Source of the DNA: Sediminibacillus halophilus
Lineage (GTDB): Bacteria > Bacillota > Bacilli > Bacillales > Amphibacillaceae
Direction: 5' to 3'
NCBI RefSeq assembly: GCF_900103695.1
Contig: NZ_FNHF01000001.1
Coordinates: forward strand, 682,001 to 746,000
DNA: 64,000 nucleotides
Each line of letters begins with the position of its first letter. The stretch's first letter is position 1. The translations under genes and the position numbers were made by a program. A model generated the notes under the pieces. It worked only from the letters and a program-made list of their open reading frames with translations, ran no database searches and was not told where the DNA came from. Below are positions 1-7,578 of this stretch, piece after piece.

Positions 1-167
1 TTTTATTAACTCTACCGTTTATATAAAATACACTGCTAATTCTATTGAATCGAAAGATTATCTATGTAGAATACCGATGGTGATTGAATTTTTTAAAAAG
101 TTAGGATACTATTGGAAACACCTTTATCCATTGTATAGAAATATTACTAAGAATGGCGGGATAAAAA
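1..167. other. Left edge, no assigned gene
   Basis: One forward frame stays open from the window edge into the first bases of the acetyltransferase gene. The peptide it would give is rich in Lys, Tyr and Ile, resembles no family I know, and overlaps the next gene by more than 60 bases. It may be the tail of an upstream gene or noncoding DNA. No promoter or terminator stands out. Confidence 0.3.
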
Positions 168-725
168 ATGGATTTCCCAGAATTAGAAACGGAACGACTG
201 CATTTAGTGGAAATAAAGAAGAAACATGCCTCTAGTTTTTTTGATATTATGTCCAATGATCAAGTGACCAGGTATTATGGGATGAGTAGCTTGGTTAACA
301 TGGAACAAGCAGAAGAAATGATATACTCGCTGTACGAGACTTATAAAAGCGGCCGGGGCATTCGCTGGGGATTGATTTTAAAAGATAGCAACCGGTTTAT
401 TGGAACTGCAGGACTAAATAACTTAAGTACCTATAGCAAAAAAGCAGAAATCGGTTATGAAATAAATCCGGATTTTTGGAGAATGGGCTATACTACCGAG
501 GCAATCAACAAAATCATGGAATACAGTTTTGAAAAGCTCGGGTTATATCGGATTGGCGCGGTTACTTTTCCACAAAACCATGCTTCCAATCAGTTACTGC
601 TTAAATTAGGTTTTTTGGAGGAGGGCACCTTGAGAGGGTACTTATTCCAGAATAAACAATCCCATGATGCGTTAATTTTTTCCTTATTACAACCTGAGTG
701 GAAACAAAAAAATAAAACTACCTGA
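168..725 (+). CDS. GNAT family N-acetyltransferase (RimJ/RimL type)
   Basis: This 185-residue protein has the layout of a RimJ/RimL-like acetyltransferase, which moves an acetyl group from acetyl-CoA to an amine, often a protein N-terminus. It starts with the typical ETERLHLV strand. It carries the IGTAGLNNL and EIGYEINPDFWRMGYTTEAI segments that form the acetyl-CoA pocket, followed by the NHASNQLLLKLGF motif near residue 140. Length is normal for the family. A GGCGGG stretch lies nine bases before the ATG. The substrate cannot be told from sequence. It sits alone at the edge of the selenium island, and nothing links it to selenium metabolism. Confidence 0.85.
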   Translation: MDFPELETERLHLVEIKKKHASSFFDIMSNDQVTRYYGMSSLVNMEQAEEMIYSLYETYKSGRGIRWGLILKDSNRFIGTAGLNNLSTYSKKAEIGYEINPDFWRMGYTTEAINKIMEYSFEKLGLYRIGAVTFPQNHASNQLLLKLGFLEEGTLRGYLFQNKQSHDALIFSLLQPEWKQKNKTT

Positions 726-756
726 TGGGAACTTGTACCCGAAGCAACAGTTCCTC

Positions 757-966
757 TTAAAATATAAGCAGCCACCAAATAAAAATACCGATAAAAACTG
801 CCGTTCCGATAGCAGCATTTTTAACGGGATATGGGACTTGATATGGAATGAAATGCAACGGAATTCCTATAAGCAATGCTGCCCCTGCCATAAACAATAC
901 TACATACAGAAGCATTCCTAAAAAGTTGTCGACTGGGAATTTCATTGTTTCGATTATATATGTCAT
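757..966 (-). CDS. Small two-helix membrane protein
   Basis: This 69-residue protein has two clear hydrophobic segments: about residues 13-35 (LGMLLYVVLFMAGAALLIGI) and 48-68 (AAIGTAVFIGIFIWWLLIF). A short polar loop separates them. The ATG is preceded by AGGTGGAAAG, a good ribosome binding site, which favours this frame over the overlapping forward frame. I do not recognise the family. It is probably an integral membrane protein of unknown function, transcribed convergently with the acetyltransferase gene. Confidence 0.6.
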   Translation of the reverse strand: MTYIIETMKFPVDNFLGMLLYVVLFMAGAALLIGIPLHFIPYQVPYPVKNAAIGTAVFIGIFIWWLLIF

Positions 967-1170
967 CTTTCCACCTGCTTTTCTATTATCTGCTATTTGA
1001 TTGAATCCCAGTCATATATATTCCATACCAGTCCGGATTTTCCTGCATTTCTCCAGGAAAAAGTTAAGAATAGAAGGATTTGCACCGCTCGAAGCCTTTC
1101 ACAAATGCTGCTATCAGCTTGTGAGAAGGCAAGAATACAGAAGTGAAAAGTTTTTGATGCCTAATCTCTG

Positions 1171-1210
1171 AAAAAAAGCTTGCAGAAAAACACAAAGTTT
1201 CTCTACAAGC
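1171..1210 (-). terminator. Rho-independent terminator after the sel operon
   Basis: Read on the minus strand, the arms at 1210-1197 and 1191-1178 form a stem of 14 consecutive pairs, including G-U pairs. The loop is about five bases and a run of seven T follows. It lies 19 bases after the DsbA-like gene and would end the selB-rdx-selA-dsbA transcript. Confidence 0.85.
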
Positions 1211-1229
1211 AGTCGAATAAGTAATTTGA

Positions 1230-1802
1230 CTATTTATTCAGCAATTGTAGCAAAGAATCATAAGATTGCGCGCCCATAACCCCATTAGTTCCAGCTATAT
1301 AGCAAGGAACGGCCGTCACACCAATTTCCCTGGCTAATTGTATATCAGCAAGCACTTGCTTTTCATACCGACGTGAAAGCAAAGCTTCACGTAGAGCTTC
1401 GCCATCGAGTCCGATGTCCTCCCCGATTTCTACCAGCGTGTCAATGTCATTGATGGTTTTATCCTGTTGGAAGTGCGCCCTAAATACGGCATCATGATAA
1501 TCGTTTTCCTTCCCGTGTAAGCGGGCAAATTTTGCTCCCTCCAATGCATGACGAGAATGCTTACTTTTGTTGTTCCAACGCATTTCTACTCCATAGTGCC
1601 GGGACATCTGTTCCACATTGGATTTAGCTTGTTCATAATATTCTGGGGAATAATCAGGGGTATCTTCTCCTTCTGGTCGAAGTTCAAAAGCCTTCCACTC
1701 CACTTCAATGTCATGTTCCTTGGCCAACTGGTCAAGCGGGATTTTCCCGATAAAGCAAAAAGGTCATAAAAAATCTGAAAAAACAATGACTTTTTTGTTC
1801 AT
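1230..1802 (-). CDS. DsbA/FrnE-like oxidoreductase, selenoprotein (Sec13, UPFC motif)
   Basis: The gene reads through an in-frame TGA at 1766-1764. From the ATG at 1802 (SD AGGAGGAAATCG just upstream) the product is 190 residues beginning MNKKVIVFSDFLUPFCFIGK. The U stands where DsbA/FrnE relatives have the first Cys of their CPxC motif, so the site becomes U-P-F-C. The rest is the thioredoxin-fold protein with helical insert: GVEMRWNNKSKHSRHALEGAKF in the middle and the cis-proline region GVTAVPCYIAG near residue 165. A cytosolic thiol/selenol oxidoreductase is expected, as there is no signal peptide. A stop-free annotation would begin at the internal ATG near 1727 and lose the active site. 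It is the last gene of the minus-strand sel operon, 17 bases after selA. Confidence 0.9.
1737..1749 (-). promoter_or_regulatory. Putative SECIS hairpin of the DsbA-like selenoprotein
   Basis: In the mRNA, CGGGA-AAA-UCCCG folds into a perfect five-pair stem with a three-base loop, beginning 14 nt after the UGA. Position and size match the other SECIS candidates of this island. Unlike the usual bacterial consensus, the loop has no G among its first bases, so this is the least canonical of the set. Confidence 0.65.
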
Positions 1803-1819
1803 TCGATTTCCTCCTGTCA

Positions 1820-3235
1820 TCATTTTTTCTCCTTCAATAAATGGAGTAGTTGTTCGTATAAACCTTCCATCTCTTCCTGCGCGACTGTGCGAAAATCAAG
1901 CAGTACTTTTTCTCCCCTTATCCTGGCAATAATCGCCGGAGATCCCAACCGCAAGGTGTCTGCTAACTGCTGCGCAGAAACTTTTGTACTAGTTATAGCA
2001 ATCACATAGGTTGGTAACTCAACAGCAGGCATCGTACCTCCGCCGATTTGCGAAGCGTCCTCCATCATTTCGAACGCAAGATATGGAAGTTTAGCTTCTA
2101 GTCGTCCGATCATCATTTCCGCTTGTTTTTTGATTGTTTCCGGCCGTTTGACAATATCCCGGACAGTTGGCAATTGTTGTACTGCTGTTCCGGATATATA
2201 TGCACGCAGCGTTTTTTCCAATCCAGCAAACGTCATTTTATCAACACGAAGAACCCGTGCAAGCTGATGCTTTTTTAACCGTTGAATCAATTCCCGCTTT
2301 CCAGCTATGATTCCCGCCTGTGGCCCACCCAAAAGCTTATCGCCACTGAAAGATACTAAATCCGCCCCCTCTTTGATGACCTCTTTTATAATTGGCTCAT
2401 CACCGATTCCCTCTGCTCTAAAATCATATAACGCACCGCTTCCTAAATCCTCGTAAAAAATGATATCAGGGTAATGGCTCTTCCATTCCGCCAAATCTTT
2501 GGTACTGACGGAATCTGTAAAACCAACCGTCTTAAAATTGCTTGTATGAACCTTTAAAATCATGCCTGTTTCTTCATCTACAGCGTTCTGATAGTCATAT
2601 AAATGCGTTTTATTCGTCGTACCGACTTCCACCAAATTCGCTCCGCTTTCTTCCATGATAGATGAGACACGGAATGATCCTCCTATTTCGACTAATTGTC
2701 CACGGGAAACAATTACATTTTTCTCTTTGGCTAATGCCCGTAATACGAGAAAGACTGCAGCTGCATTGTTGTTAACGACCATGGCTGCCTCTGCTCCCGT
2801 TAACTTCACGAGTAAATCCTCCAGAATATCATGGCGTGAACCCCTTTTACCTTCGTCAATGTCATATTCCAGATTGGAGTAGTTGACTGCGACCTGCTTT
2901 ACATGGTCGATTGCTTCTGAACTAAGACGTGCTCTGCCAAGATTGGTATGCAATACGGTTCCAGTTGCATTGATTACTGGACGAAGCCTGTCCTGATGAA
3001 AGCGCTCTAAGCGTTTTTCAGTGTTTTGCCATATGTATTCTGTGAAACTTTGCCCAGCGGCCTCTTCGAGCGGGTTGGTGCCATCCAGTAACGCCTTTCG
3101 CAATTCGGCCAATTCAGCTTTTATGTTGCTGGTGACTTCTTCTTCCGGGAATCCGGATTGAACAGTGAGGTATTGGAATTTCGGATGCTGCTGAAATTCA
3201 TGAACCGGCGGAAGTTCTCGCAGCAAATGTTTCAT
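1820..3235 (-). CDS. selA: L-seryl-tRNA(Sec) selenium transferase SelA
   Basis: SelA is the PLP enzyme that converts seryl-tRNA(Sec) to selenocysteinyl-tRNA(Sec) using selenophosphate from SelD. The 471-residue product shows the SelA N-terminal helices (MKHLLRELPPVHEF), the motif INATGTVLHTNLGRA, VVNNNAAAVFLVL in the PLP site, and the PLP lysine in SFSGDKLLGGPQAGII (about Lys300). The ATG at 3235 is chosen because GGAGG lies eight bases upstream; an in-frame ATG at 3262 has no such site. Length matches the family (E. coli 463). It lies downstream of the SelW-like gene and 17 bases before the DsbA-like gene. Confidence 0.97.
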   Translation of the reverse strand: MKHLLRELPPVHEFQQHPKFQYLTVQSGFPEEEVTSNIKAELAELRKALLDGTNPLEEAAGQSFTEYIWQNTEKRLERFHQDRLRPVINATGTVLHTNLGRARLSSEAIDHVKQVAVNYSNLEYDIDEGKRGSRHDILEDLLVKLTGAEAAMVVNNNAAAVFLVLRALAKEKNVIVSRGQLVEIGGSFRVSSIMEESGANLVEVGTTNKTHLYDYQNAVDEETGMILKVHTSNFKTVGFTDSVSTKDLAEWKSHYPDIIFYEDLGSGALYDFRAEGIGDEPIIKEVIKEGADLVSFSGDKLLGGPQAGIIAGKRELIQRLKKHQLARVLRVDKMTFAGLEKTLRAYISGTAVQQLPTVRDIVKRPETIKKQAEMMIGRLEAKLPYLAFEMMEDASQIGGGTMPAVELPTYVIAITSTKVSAQQLADTLRLGSPAIIARIRGEKVLLDFRTVAQEEMEGLYEQLLHLLKEKK

Positions 3236-3340
3236 ATCTTCTGCCTCCATTTTTTCTAACATGTAATTTTATTCCCATTATAGCCTGAAAATGGCTCTTA
3301 AACCCATTAATTCGATTACGGATTCCGTGATTCAAATAGA

Positions 3341-3367
3341 AAAAGAGCCACATTGTTGCTGGCCCCT
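3341..3367 (-). terminator. Terminator-like hairpin between the rdx and selA genes
   Basis: On the minus strand GGGCCA and UGGCUC pair across a nine-base loop, and five U residues follow. It lies just after the SelW-like stop codon. It may end the selB-rdx message or act as an attenuator that lowers read-through into selA; no separate selA promoter was recognised. Confidence 0.6.
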
Positions 3368-3373
3368 TTTACT

Positions 3374-3613
3374 TTATTTTAACTTATCCATTTTATCGAT
3401 TATTTCCTCCAGTTGAGGGTAAACTCCTGAATCCAACTTTGAATGCAACAATTCCCCATTCACAGAGAGCTCAAATGCTCCCCCAGAACTAGGTACCATT
3501 TGCAGGGATGTAATCGAAGTTCGATAGTGAGTAAATAGTTGTTCCGCAAAACTTGCGGCTTTTGGCGCATAATTTCACTGCATGCAGAATGCAATCGATA
3601 CCTGGTATTTCAA
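3374..3613 (-). CDS. SelW/Rdx-family selenoprotein (CMQU motif)
   Basis: This small gene is hidden by an in-frame TGA at 3577-3575 and a TTG start. From TTG at 3613, with AAGGGGGCGGG just upstream, the product is 79 residues starting MKYQVSIAFCMQUNYAPKAA. C-M-Q-U at residues 10-13 matches the C-x-x-U redox motif after the first beta strand in SelW/SelT/SelH (Rdx) proteins. The later segment LQMVPSSGGAFELSVNGELL fits the family strand carrying the G-x-F-E-V element. The family binds or reduces thiols as small cytosolic redox proteins; the partner is unknown. It lies 43 bases after selB, in the same direction. Confidence 0.9.
3544..3558 (-). promoter_or_regulatory. Putative SECIS hairpin of the SelW-like gene
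   Basis: The mRNA segment CCGCAA-GUU-UUGCGG makes six perfect pairs with a three-base loop that begins with G, 16 nt after the UGA. This agrees with bacterial SECIS elements, which lie inside the coding region directly after the Sec codon and are bound by SelB. Confidence 0.85.
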
Positions 3614-3656
3614 TTTCCCGCCCCCTTGTTCTTATATTTACTGCTCGAAAAATGTT

Positions 3657-5564
3657 TCAGCGATTTTCCGAAAGAAGCCATCGACGGTTGCCTTCTTCCC
3701 GAGTGGTCCATCCCCATTGATCAAGCAATTCGAGCAGCGGTATCATATATTTCCTTGAAACATCCCACGCTCTCTTCACATCTTGCAGCCCAAACGTTTC
3801 ATCCGTCATCTTACGCAGCTTTTTAACGGCCTCTAAGAACACTTGCTGATCAATAATCATATCATCAGTAAGTGCATAGGCCTGTTCGGTTTGCAGCAAA
3901 TAACTTTTTAATTCTCCAATCATCGCTTCAGGAAGAGGAGTACCAACAAAGTATTCTTCCCATTTCCTTACTTGCAGTCCATCTTCTTTAAGCTGGCCAA
4001 TAATTTCATCCAATCTCGCTTTCCAACGCGGGGGCAAGTGTTGGCGAAAATCCGCGGTGGATAAATACTGTTCCTGTTGGTTTATTATTCCTAGTTCTAA
4101 CATTTCAGTTATAACAAAATCGATAAACGATTTTGGAAAAGTGTCCTGAAGGTTTTGACGTAATTCCGCTTTGTTAACTCCTGGCCGCATCGGATGCTGC
4201 AGTTGATAGTTTACCACAATTTCTTCTATCTCATTTTTCCCTTTCTCAAAGGTACTCGTTAAAACGAACTTTTTTTCAGCCGGGATAAACCGTTTCGATT
4301 GAATACCTCTGTTCAAGGCAGTGGAAACGACAGATTTATCTAAAGAGGTATACTGAATGATTTGTTGCTCATTCAAGAGGGTATGTTCGTTTAGTACTGC
4401 TGCAATCAAATCTTCTGGTGTACCTGCCTTTTTCTGTTCCAGCATTTCAGCCGTTTTTGCACCAAATCGGTATTTTTCTCCTTTCGGATCGATTACCCAG
4501 CCGCCGCCGATCGTCTCCACAGGGGTTGGCCGGCGGATAATGAAGCGGTCCCCCCGACGTACGACAACTTCCCCCTCCAATCGCAGTTGACAAAGTATCT
4601 CATCCTGTGAGGTTTGGGCTTCGTTCCGATCGAAGAACACTATTTTCCCCATCACCTCTGATGTTCCAATATGTAATTTGATGGGAGCCCTCTGTTTAAT
4701 CGGATGTTGCATATCATCCACTAGTCGGACTGCCACATCAATTGTCTTGCTTACCAGGAAATGGTTAGATGCAACTAAAACATCTCCTCTGTTGACTTGC
4801 TCACGGTCCATGCCTGTAATATTTACTGCAGTCCGCTGTCCTGCTCTTGCTTCCTGTACATCTTCATGATGTACCTGAATAGTACGTGCCCGGACCTTTT
4901 TCCCTGCAGGCAAAACCGTTAATGAACTGCCTTGGTGTATCACGCCTTCGTAGATGGTTCCTCTAACAATCGTACCTTGTCCCTGAACAGTGAAAACCTG
5001 ATCGATCGGCAGACGGAATGAGCCAAACCTGTCCCTGAATTCTACTTGCTTCAAAGCGGAGAATATGGCTGACCGAAGTTCTTCCACTCCCTTTCCAGAA
5101 ACACTGTCCACATATACCATCTCAGCCTCTGAGAAAATCGTGCCTGACAATGCTTCCTTTATATCGCTTCCTACCAATTCCTGGAGTTCTTCGTCCACCC
5201 GGTCGATTTTGGTAACAGCAACCAAGCATCTTTTAATGCCGAGAAATTGAAGAATTTCCAAGTGTTCCTGTGTCTGTGGCATCACTCCCTCGTCAGCAGC
5301 TACCACAAGGACAACCAAATCGATCCCAGCAACGCCGGCTATCATTTGGCGGATAAACCGTTCATGGCCAGGAACATCAACAATGGACACGTGCGTTCCA
5401 TCCTCTGTATGTAAAGGGGCATACCCCGCTTCGATCGAAATACTGCGTTCTTTTTCTTCTTTCAGCCGATCTGTATCGACATTGGTCAGCGCCTTGGTCA
5501 AGGTAGTTTTGCCATGATCAATATGACCAGCCATGCCGATTGTATAGTAAGTATCGCCCATCAT
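3657..5564 (-). CDS. selB: Selenocysteine-specific elongation factor SelB
   Basis: SelB is the GTPase that delivers Sec-tRNA(Sec) to the ribosome at UGA codons carrying a SECIS hairpin. The product (about 635 residues) has the EF-Tu-like G domain with [10 protein letters not shown] (P loop), DVPGHERF (G3) and VAVTKIDR (NKxD variant). The beta-barrel domains follow, with [14 protein letters not shown]. The C-terminal third is winged-helix repeats ending in [18 protein letters not shown], the part that binds the SECIS. Start choice is uncertain: ATG at 5564 or 5561, or GTG at 5570; GAGGGTGGGG precedes them. It is the first gene of the minus-strand sel operon, and so probably sets translation capacity for the linked selenoproteins. 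Confidence 0.97.
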   Translation of the reverse strand: MMGDTYYTIGMAGHIDHGKTTLTKALTNVDTDRLKEEKERSISIEAGYAPLHTEDGTHVSIVDVPGHERFIRQMIAGVAGIDLVVLVVAADEGVMPQTQEHLEILQFLGIKRCLVAVTKIDRVDEELQELVGSDIKEALSGTIFSEAEMVYVDSVSGKGVEELRSAIFSALKQVEFRDRFGSFRLPIDQVFTVQGQGTIVRGTIYEGVIHQGSSLTVLPAGKKVRARTIQVHHEDVQEARAGQRTAVNITGMDREQVNRGDVLVASNHFLVSKTIDVAVRLVDDMQHPIKQRAPIKLHIGTSEVMGKIVFFDRNEAQTSQDEILCQLRLEGEVVVRRGDRFIIRRPTPVETIGGGWVIDPKGEKYRFGAKTAEMLEQKKAGTPEDLIAAVLNEHTLLNEQQIIQYTSLDKSVVSTALNRGIQSKRFIPAEKKFVLTSTFEKGKNEIEEIVVNYQLQHPMRPGVNKAELRQNLQDTFPKSFIDFVITEMLELGIINQQEQYLSTADFRQHLPPRWKARLDEIIGQLKEDGLQVRKWEEYFVGTPLPEAMIGELKSYLLQTEQAYALTDDMIIDQQVFLEAVKKLRKMTDETFGLQDVKRAWDVSRKYMIPLLELLDQWGWTTREEGNRRWLLSENR

Positions 5565-5649
5565 CCCCACCCTCTTTCATTCTGTCATGGTACTTCTAAC
5601 TGTAATCATCTAAAGCCCGTGATTCAAGCAGAAAGAATTAAAACTAGGA

Positions 5650-5935
5650 GGGGGACAGTCCCTCTTCAACTTCCTAACAAAGGTGTTCCTCTTGTCGACC
5701 ATTTTGGGGGTCAGTCCCTCACTGGTATTTTATAAAAATGCGTTACCTTGGCTTAGCACGTAAAACCTTTTAACCCCAACGTTTTATGTGCACGTTCCAA
5801 TACTTTCGAGGTCTGTCCATTAACAACCAAGAACCTCGTGATATGAAGATTTTAATGATTTTGGGGTCAGTCCCCTTCCACCGCTTTGCCTAATAAATAT
5901 TGCGTTTATTGGGAGTAGGGGGACTGACCCCGGGG
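5650..5935. repeat. Four copies of a short GGGGTCAGTCCC-type repeat
   Basis: Near-palindromic G-run/C-run units occur at 5650-5664, 5703-5721, 5861-5877 and, inverted, at 5917-5935. The shared core is GGGG(T/A)CAGTCCC. All lie between selB and the YfhD-like gene. Similar units are scattered in Bacillus-group genomes as REP-like repeats, from general memory. The rest of this 370-base gap shows no gene, and no selB promoter stands out. Confidence 0.7.
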
Positions 5936-5937
5936 GG

Positions 5938-6087
5938 TTATTTGTCTTCTTCGTTTATGCCGAATTGAACGCGGGGGTTTTTTGACATTTCGATATCGAC
6001 TCCGGTCCGGTCTTTTTCATATGCTGGTGTTTGAGGTAATTTCACTTTGTTTTTCCCTCTTGAATGACGATGTTCATCTCTTCCCAT
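5938..6087 (-). CDS. Small YfhD-like protein
   Basis: The 49-residue product begins MGRDEHRHSRGKNKVKLPQT and continues with DGVDIE-like residues (TGVDIEMSKNP). It is highly charged and lacks hydrophobic segments. The N-terminal pattern (MGR, then H/K/R-rich, then KNKxKLPQ, then GVDxE) resembles YfhD of Bacillus species, a small protein often found in sporulating bacilli, though this version is shorter. GAGGTGGAAAGA precedes the ATG. Function is unknown. It lies divergent to the tRNA-Sec gene and upstream of selB, but its family has no known link to selenium. Confidence 0.6.
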   Translation of the reverse strand: MGRDEHRHSRGKNKVKLPQTPAYEKDRTGVDIEMSKNPRVQFGINEEDK

Positions 6088-6235
6088 TCTTTCCACCTCT
6101 TTTCAAACAGTATCCAGCATAGTATTTGCCTCTCCCCTCATTCCAATGTAAGCTGGTAAAAACTACTGAGACTTTGTACTTGCACCTGCAGGAAAATCAT
6201 TATAAACTTGGTGAGGCTTGGCGATAATGACTGAT

Positions 6236-6332
6236 GGGGCTGGATGGGTGACTGGTGTCCCCCTGGGTCTTCAAAACCCTGAGGGAGGCGCGTGCCGTCT
6301 CCGGTGGGTTCGATTCCCACACAGTCCCGCCA
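6236..6332 (+). tRNA. selC: tRNA-Sec (anticodon UCA)
   Basis: The 97-base gene ends in an encoded CCA. It has a GTGGG-TTCGATT-CCCAC T arm and an anticodon arm GGGT-CTTCAAA-ACCC with anticodon TCA at 6271-6273. It also has the long variable arm (about 6281-6303) typical of tRNA-Sec. The acceptor arm pairs GGGGCUG with CAGUCCC; the eighth pair expected of bacterial tRNA-Sec would be a G-A mismatch, so the exact 5' end may differ by a base. A TATAAA-like box at about 6201 could be the promoter. It stands between the two arms of the sel island. Confidence 0.93.
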
Positions 6333-6350
6333 ATACATAAGGAAAGCTCT

Positions 6351-6383
6351 GCCGCAATTCCACTTAAAGAATTGCGGCTTATT
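6351..6383 (+). terminator. Terminator after tRNA-Sec
   Basis: GCCGCAATTC and GAATTGCGGC form a perfect ten-pair stem with an eight-base loop, followed by TTATTATTT. It lies 18 bases after the tRNA CCA and separates selC from the glycosyltransferase-selD transcript. Confidence 0.85.
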
Positions 6384-6422
6384 ATTTGCTATTCCGGGTA
6401 AGGTAAGCACAACATCCATTTT

Positions 6423-6454
6423 CCATCCTAAGCTTATAGCTTCCCTAAGGATGG
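6423..6454 (+). promoter_or_regulatory. Structured leader hairpin upstream of the glycosyltransferase gene
   Basis: CCATCCT (6423-6429) pairs with AGGATGG (6448-6454). Nested inside, AAGC pairs with GCTT around a five-base loop. There is no T run, so it is not a terminator. It lies 64 bases before the start codon and could shape translation or mRNA stability of the glycosyltransferase-selD message. Confidence 0.45.
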
Positions 6455-6518
6455 TGACGTATGAACAATTCTTCACTTCTTTATCGCCAATATCAGTTTT
6501 TATTAAAGGATGTGTACG

Positions 6519-7511
6519 ATGAAGGTAATCCTCGCAACACCAAATTATCATCAACAACGTGGAAATACGGTTACAGTTCAGCGAATATCGAAGGCGTTGC
6601 ATAAATTGAATATACAAACGGAAATCGTATCGATTACGTCTGAAAATCAACAAAAGGATTTACCTGCTGCAGATTTGTTACACGGTTTTCACGCCTATCG
6701 TTTTTATCAGTTTTTGAAACAGCTTCGGGATAAACCTAAAACATATATGATCACCATTACTGGGACGGACCTAAGCTATTACTTATATGAGGACACGACC
6801 AGAGCTGATACGATTGCTTCTTTAACAGGAGCAAGTGCTATTCACGTATTTAACAAAGAAGCAAGGTCCACCCTGTTAAAAGAAATCCCTGGAATCGCTG
6901 AAAAAATCCACGTAATTCCCCAAGGTACTGATGAGTTTCAAAGTGATGGTGATAAGTACGAAAAGGAACCAGGTACCACCCTGTTTGTCCTTCCAGCAGG
7001 TATAAGAAAAGTTAAGAATGTACCGGCAGCAATCCAGATGATGAAAAAGCTGCACAGCGATTACCCAACTATTCGTTTGGCACTGGTCGGCCCTATCCTG
7101 GAAGAAGAAGAAGGAAGTGCAGTTGAAAAATTGGTCGCCGAAAACAACCATTGGGTCAGCTATCTTGGACAAATAGATCATGAAAAAATGGGAAGCATTT
7201 ATCGGTCGGCCGATGTTCTGCTAAATACATCGATTGCTGAGGGACAGCCATCGGCAATATTGGAAGCAATGGCTGTCGGAATACCTGTTTTAGTTTCGGA
7301 TAACCAAGGGAATCGTAGTATAGTCTCCCACGAAGAAAATGGATTTATTTACCATAACGAAAACGAATTTCTTGCTTATGCGGAAAAAATCATGAATAAT
7401 AACCATTTAAGACAGTCCATAGGACAAGCTGCTGCCCACTATATTTCAGAATCCCACTCCAGTCAGCAAGAGGCTAAAAAACTGCTGGAAATTTATAAAC
7501 AACTCTCGTAA
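6519..7511 (+). CDS. GT-B glycosyltransferase resembling selenosugar synthase SenB
   Basis: The 330-residue product is a family 4-type retaining glycosyltransferase. The N-terminal Rossmann domain starts MKVILATPNYHQQRGNTVTV and contains MITITGTDLSYYLYED. The C-terminal domain carries EGQPSAILEAMAVGIPV, with the E-x7-E nucleotide-sugar motif. The pattern TP...GN.VT..R..L, then LHxxxA, then TGTDL matches what I remember of SenB, which joins selenophosphate to a UDP-sugar to make a selenosugar. Position supports this: selD follows after 67 bases on the same strand, without a terminator. No SenA-like partner is visible. A plain glycosyltransferase role cannot be excluded. The ATG at 6519 is preferred, with AAAGGA eight bases upstream. 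Confidence 0.7.
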   Translation: MKVILATPNYHQQRGNTVTVQRISKALHKLNIQTEIVSITSENQQKDLPAADLLHGFHAYRFYQFLKQLRDKPKTYMITITGTDLSYYLYEDTTRADTIASLTGASAIHVFNKEARSTLLKEIPGIAEKIHVIPQGTDEFQSDGDKYEKEPGTTLFVLPAGIRKVKNVPAAIQMMKKLHSDYPTIRLALVGPILEEEEGSAVEKLVAENNHWVSYLGQIDHEKMGSIYRSADVLLNTSIAEGQPSAILEAMAVGIPVLVSDNQGNRSIVSHEENGFIYHNENEFLAYAEKIMNNNHLRQSIGQAAAHYISESHSSQQEAKKLLEIYKQLS

Positions 7512-7578
7512 TTTACAGAGTGGAATATTTAGAAGGCAGCAACTCATTTCTTAAAGTATTTTAAAGGAGTGTGAGAAA

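Noticed and set aside
733-921. Forward open frame of 62 codons
   Set aside because: It is the antisense of the small membrane protein, which has a good ribosome binding site and clear membrane helices.
5650-5935. Possible CRISPR array
   Set aside because: The four units differ in sequence, orientation and spacing, and no cas genes are present.
6138-6653. Minus-strand open frame of 171 codons across the tRNA-Sec gene
   Set aside because: It overlaps the tRNA and its terminator and the start of the glycosyltransferase gene, has no plausible ribosome binding site and codes for an unlikely Cys-rich peptide.
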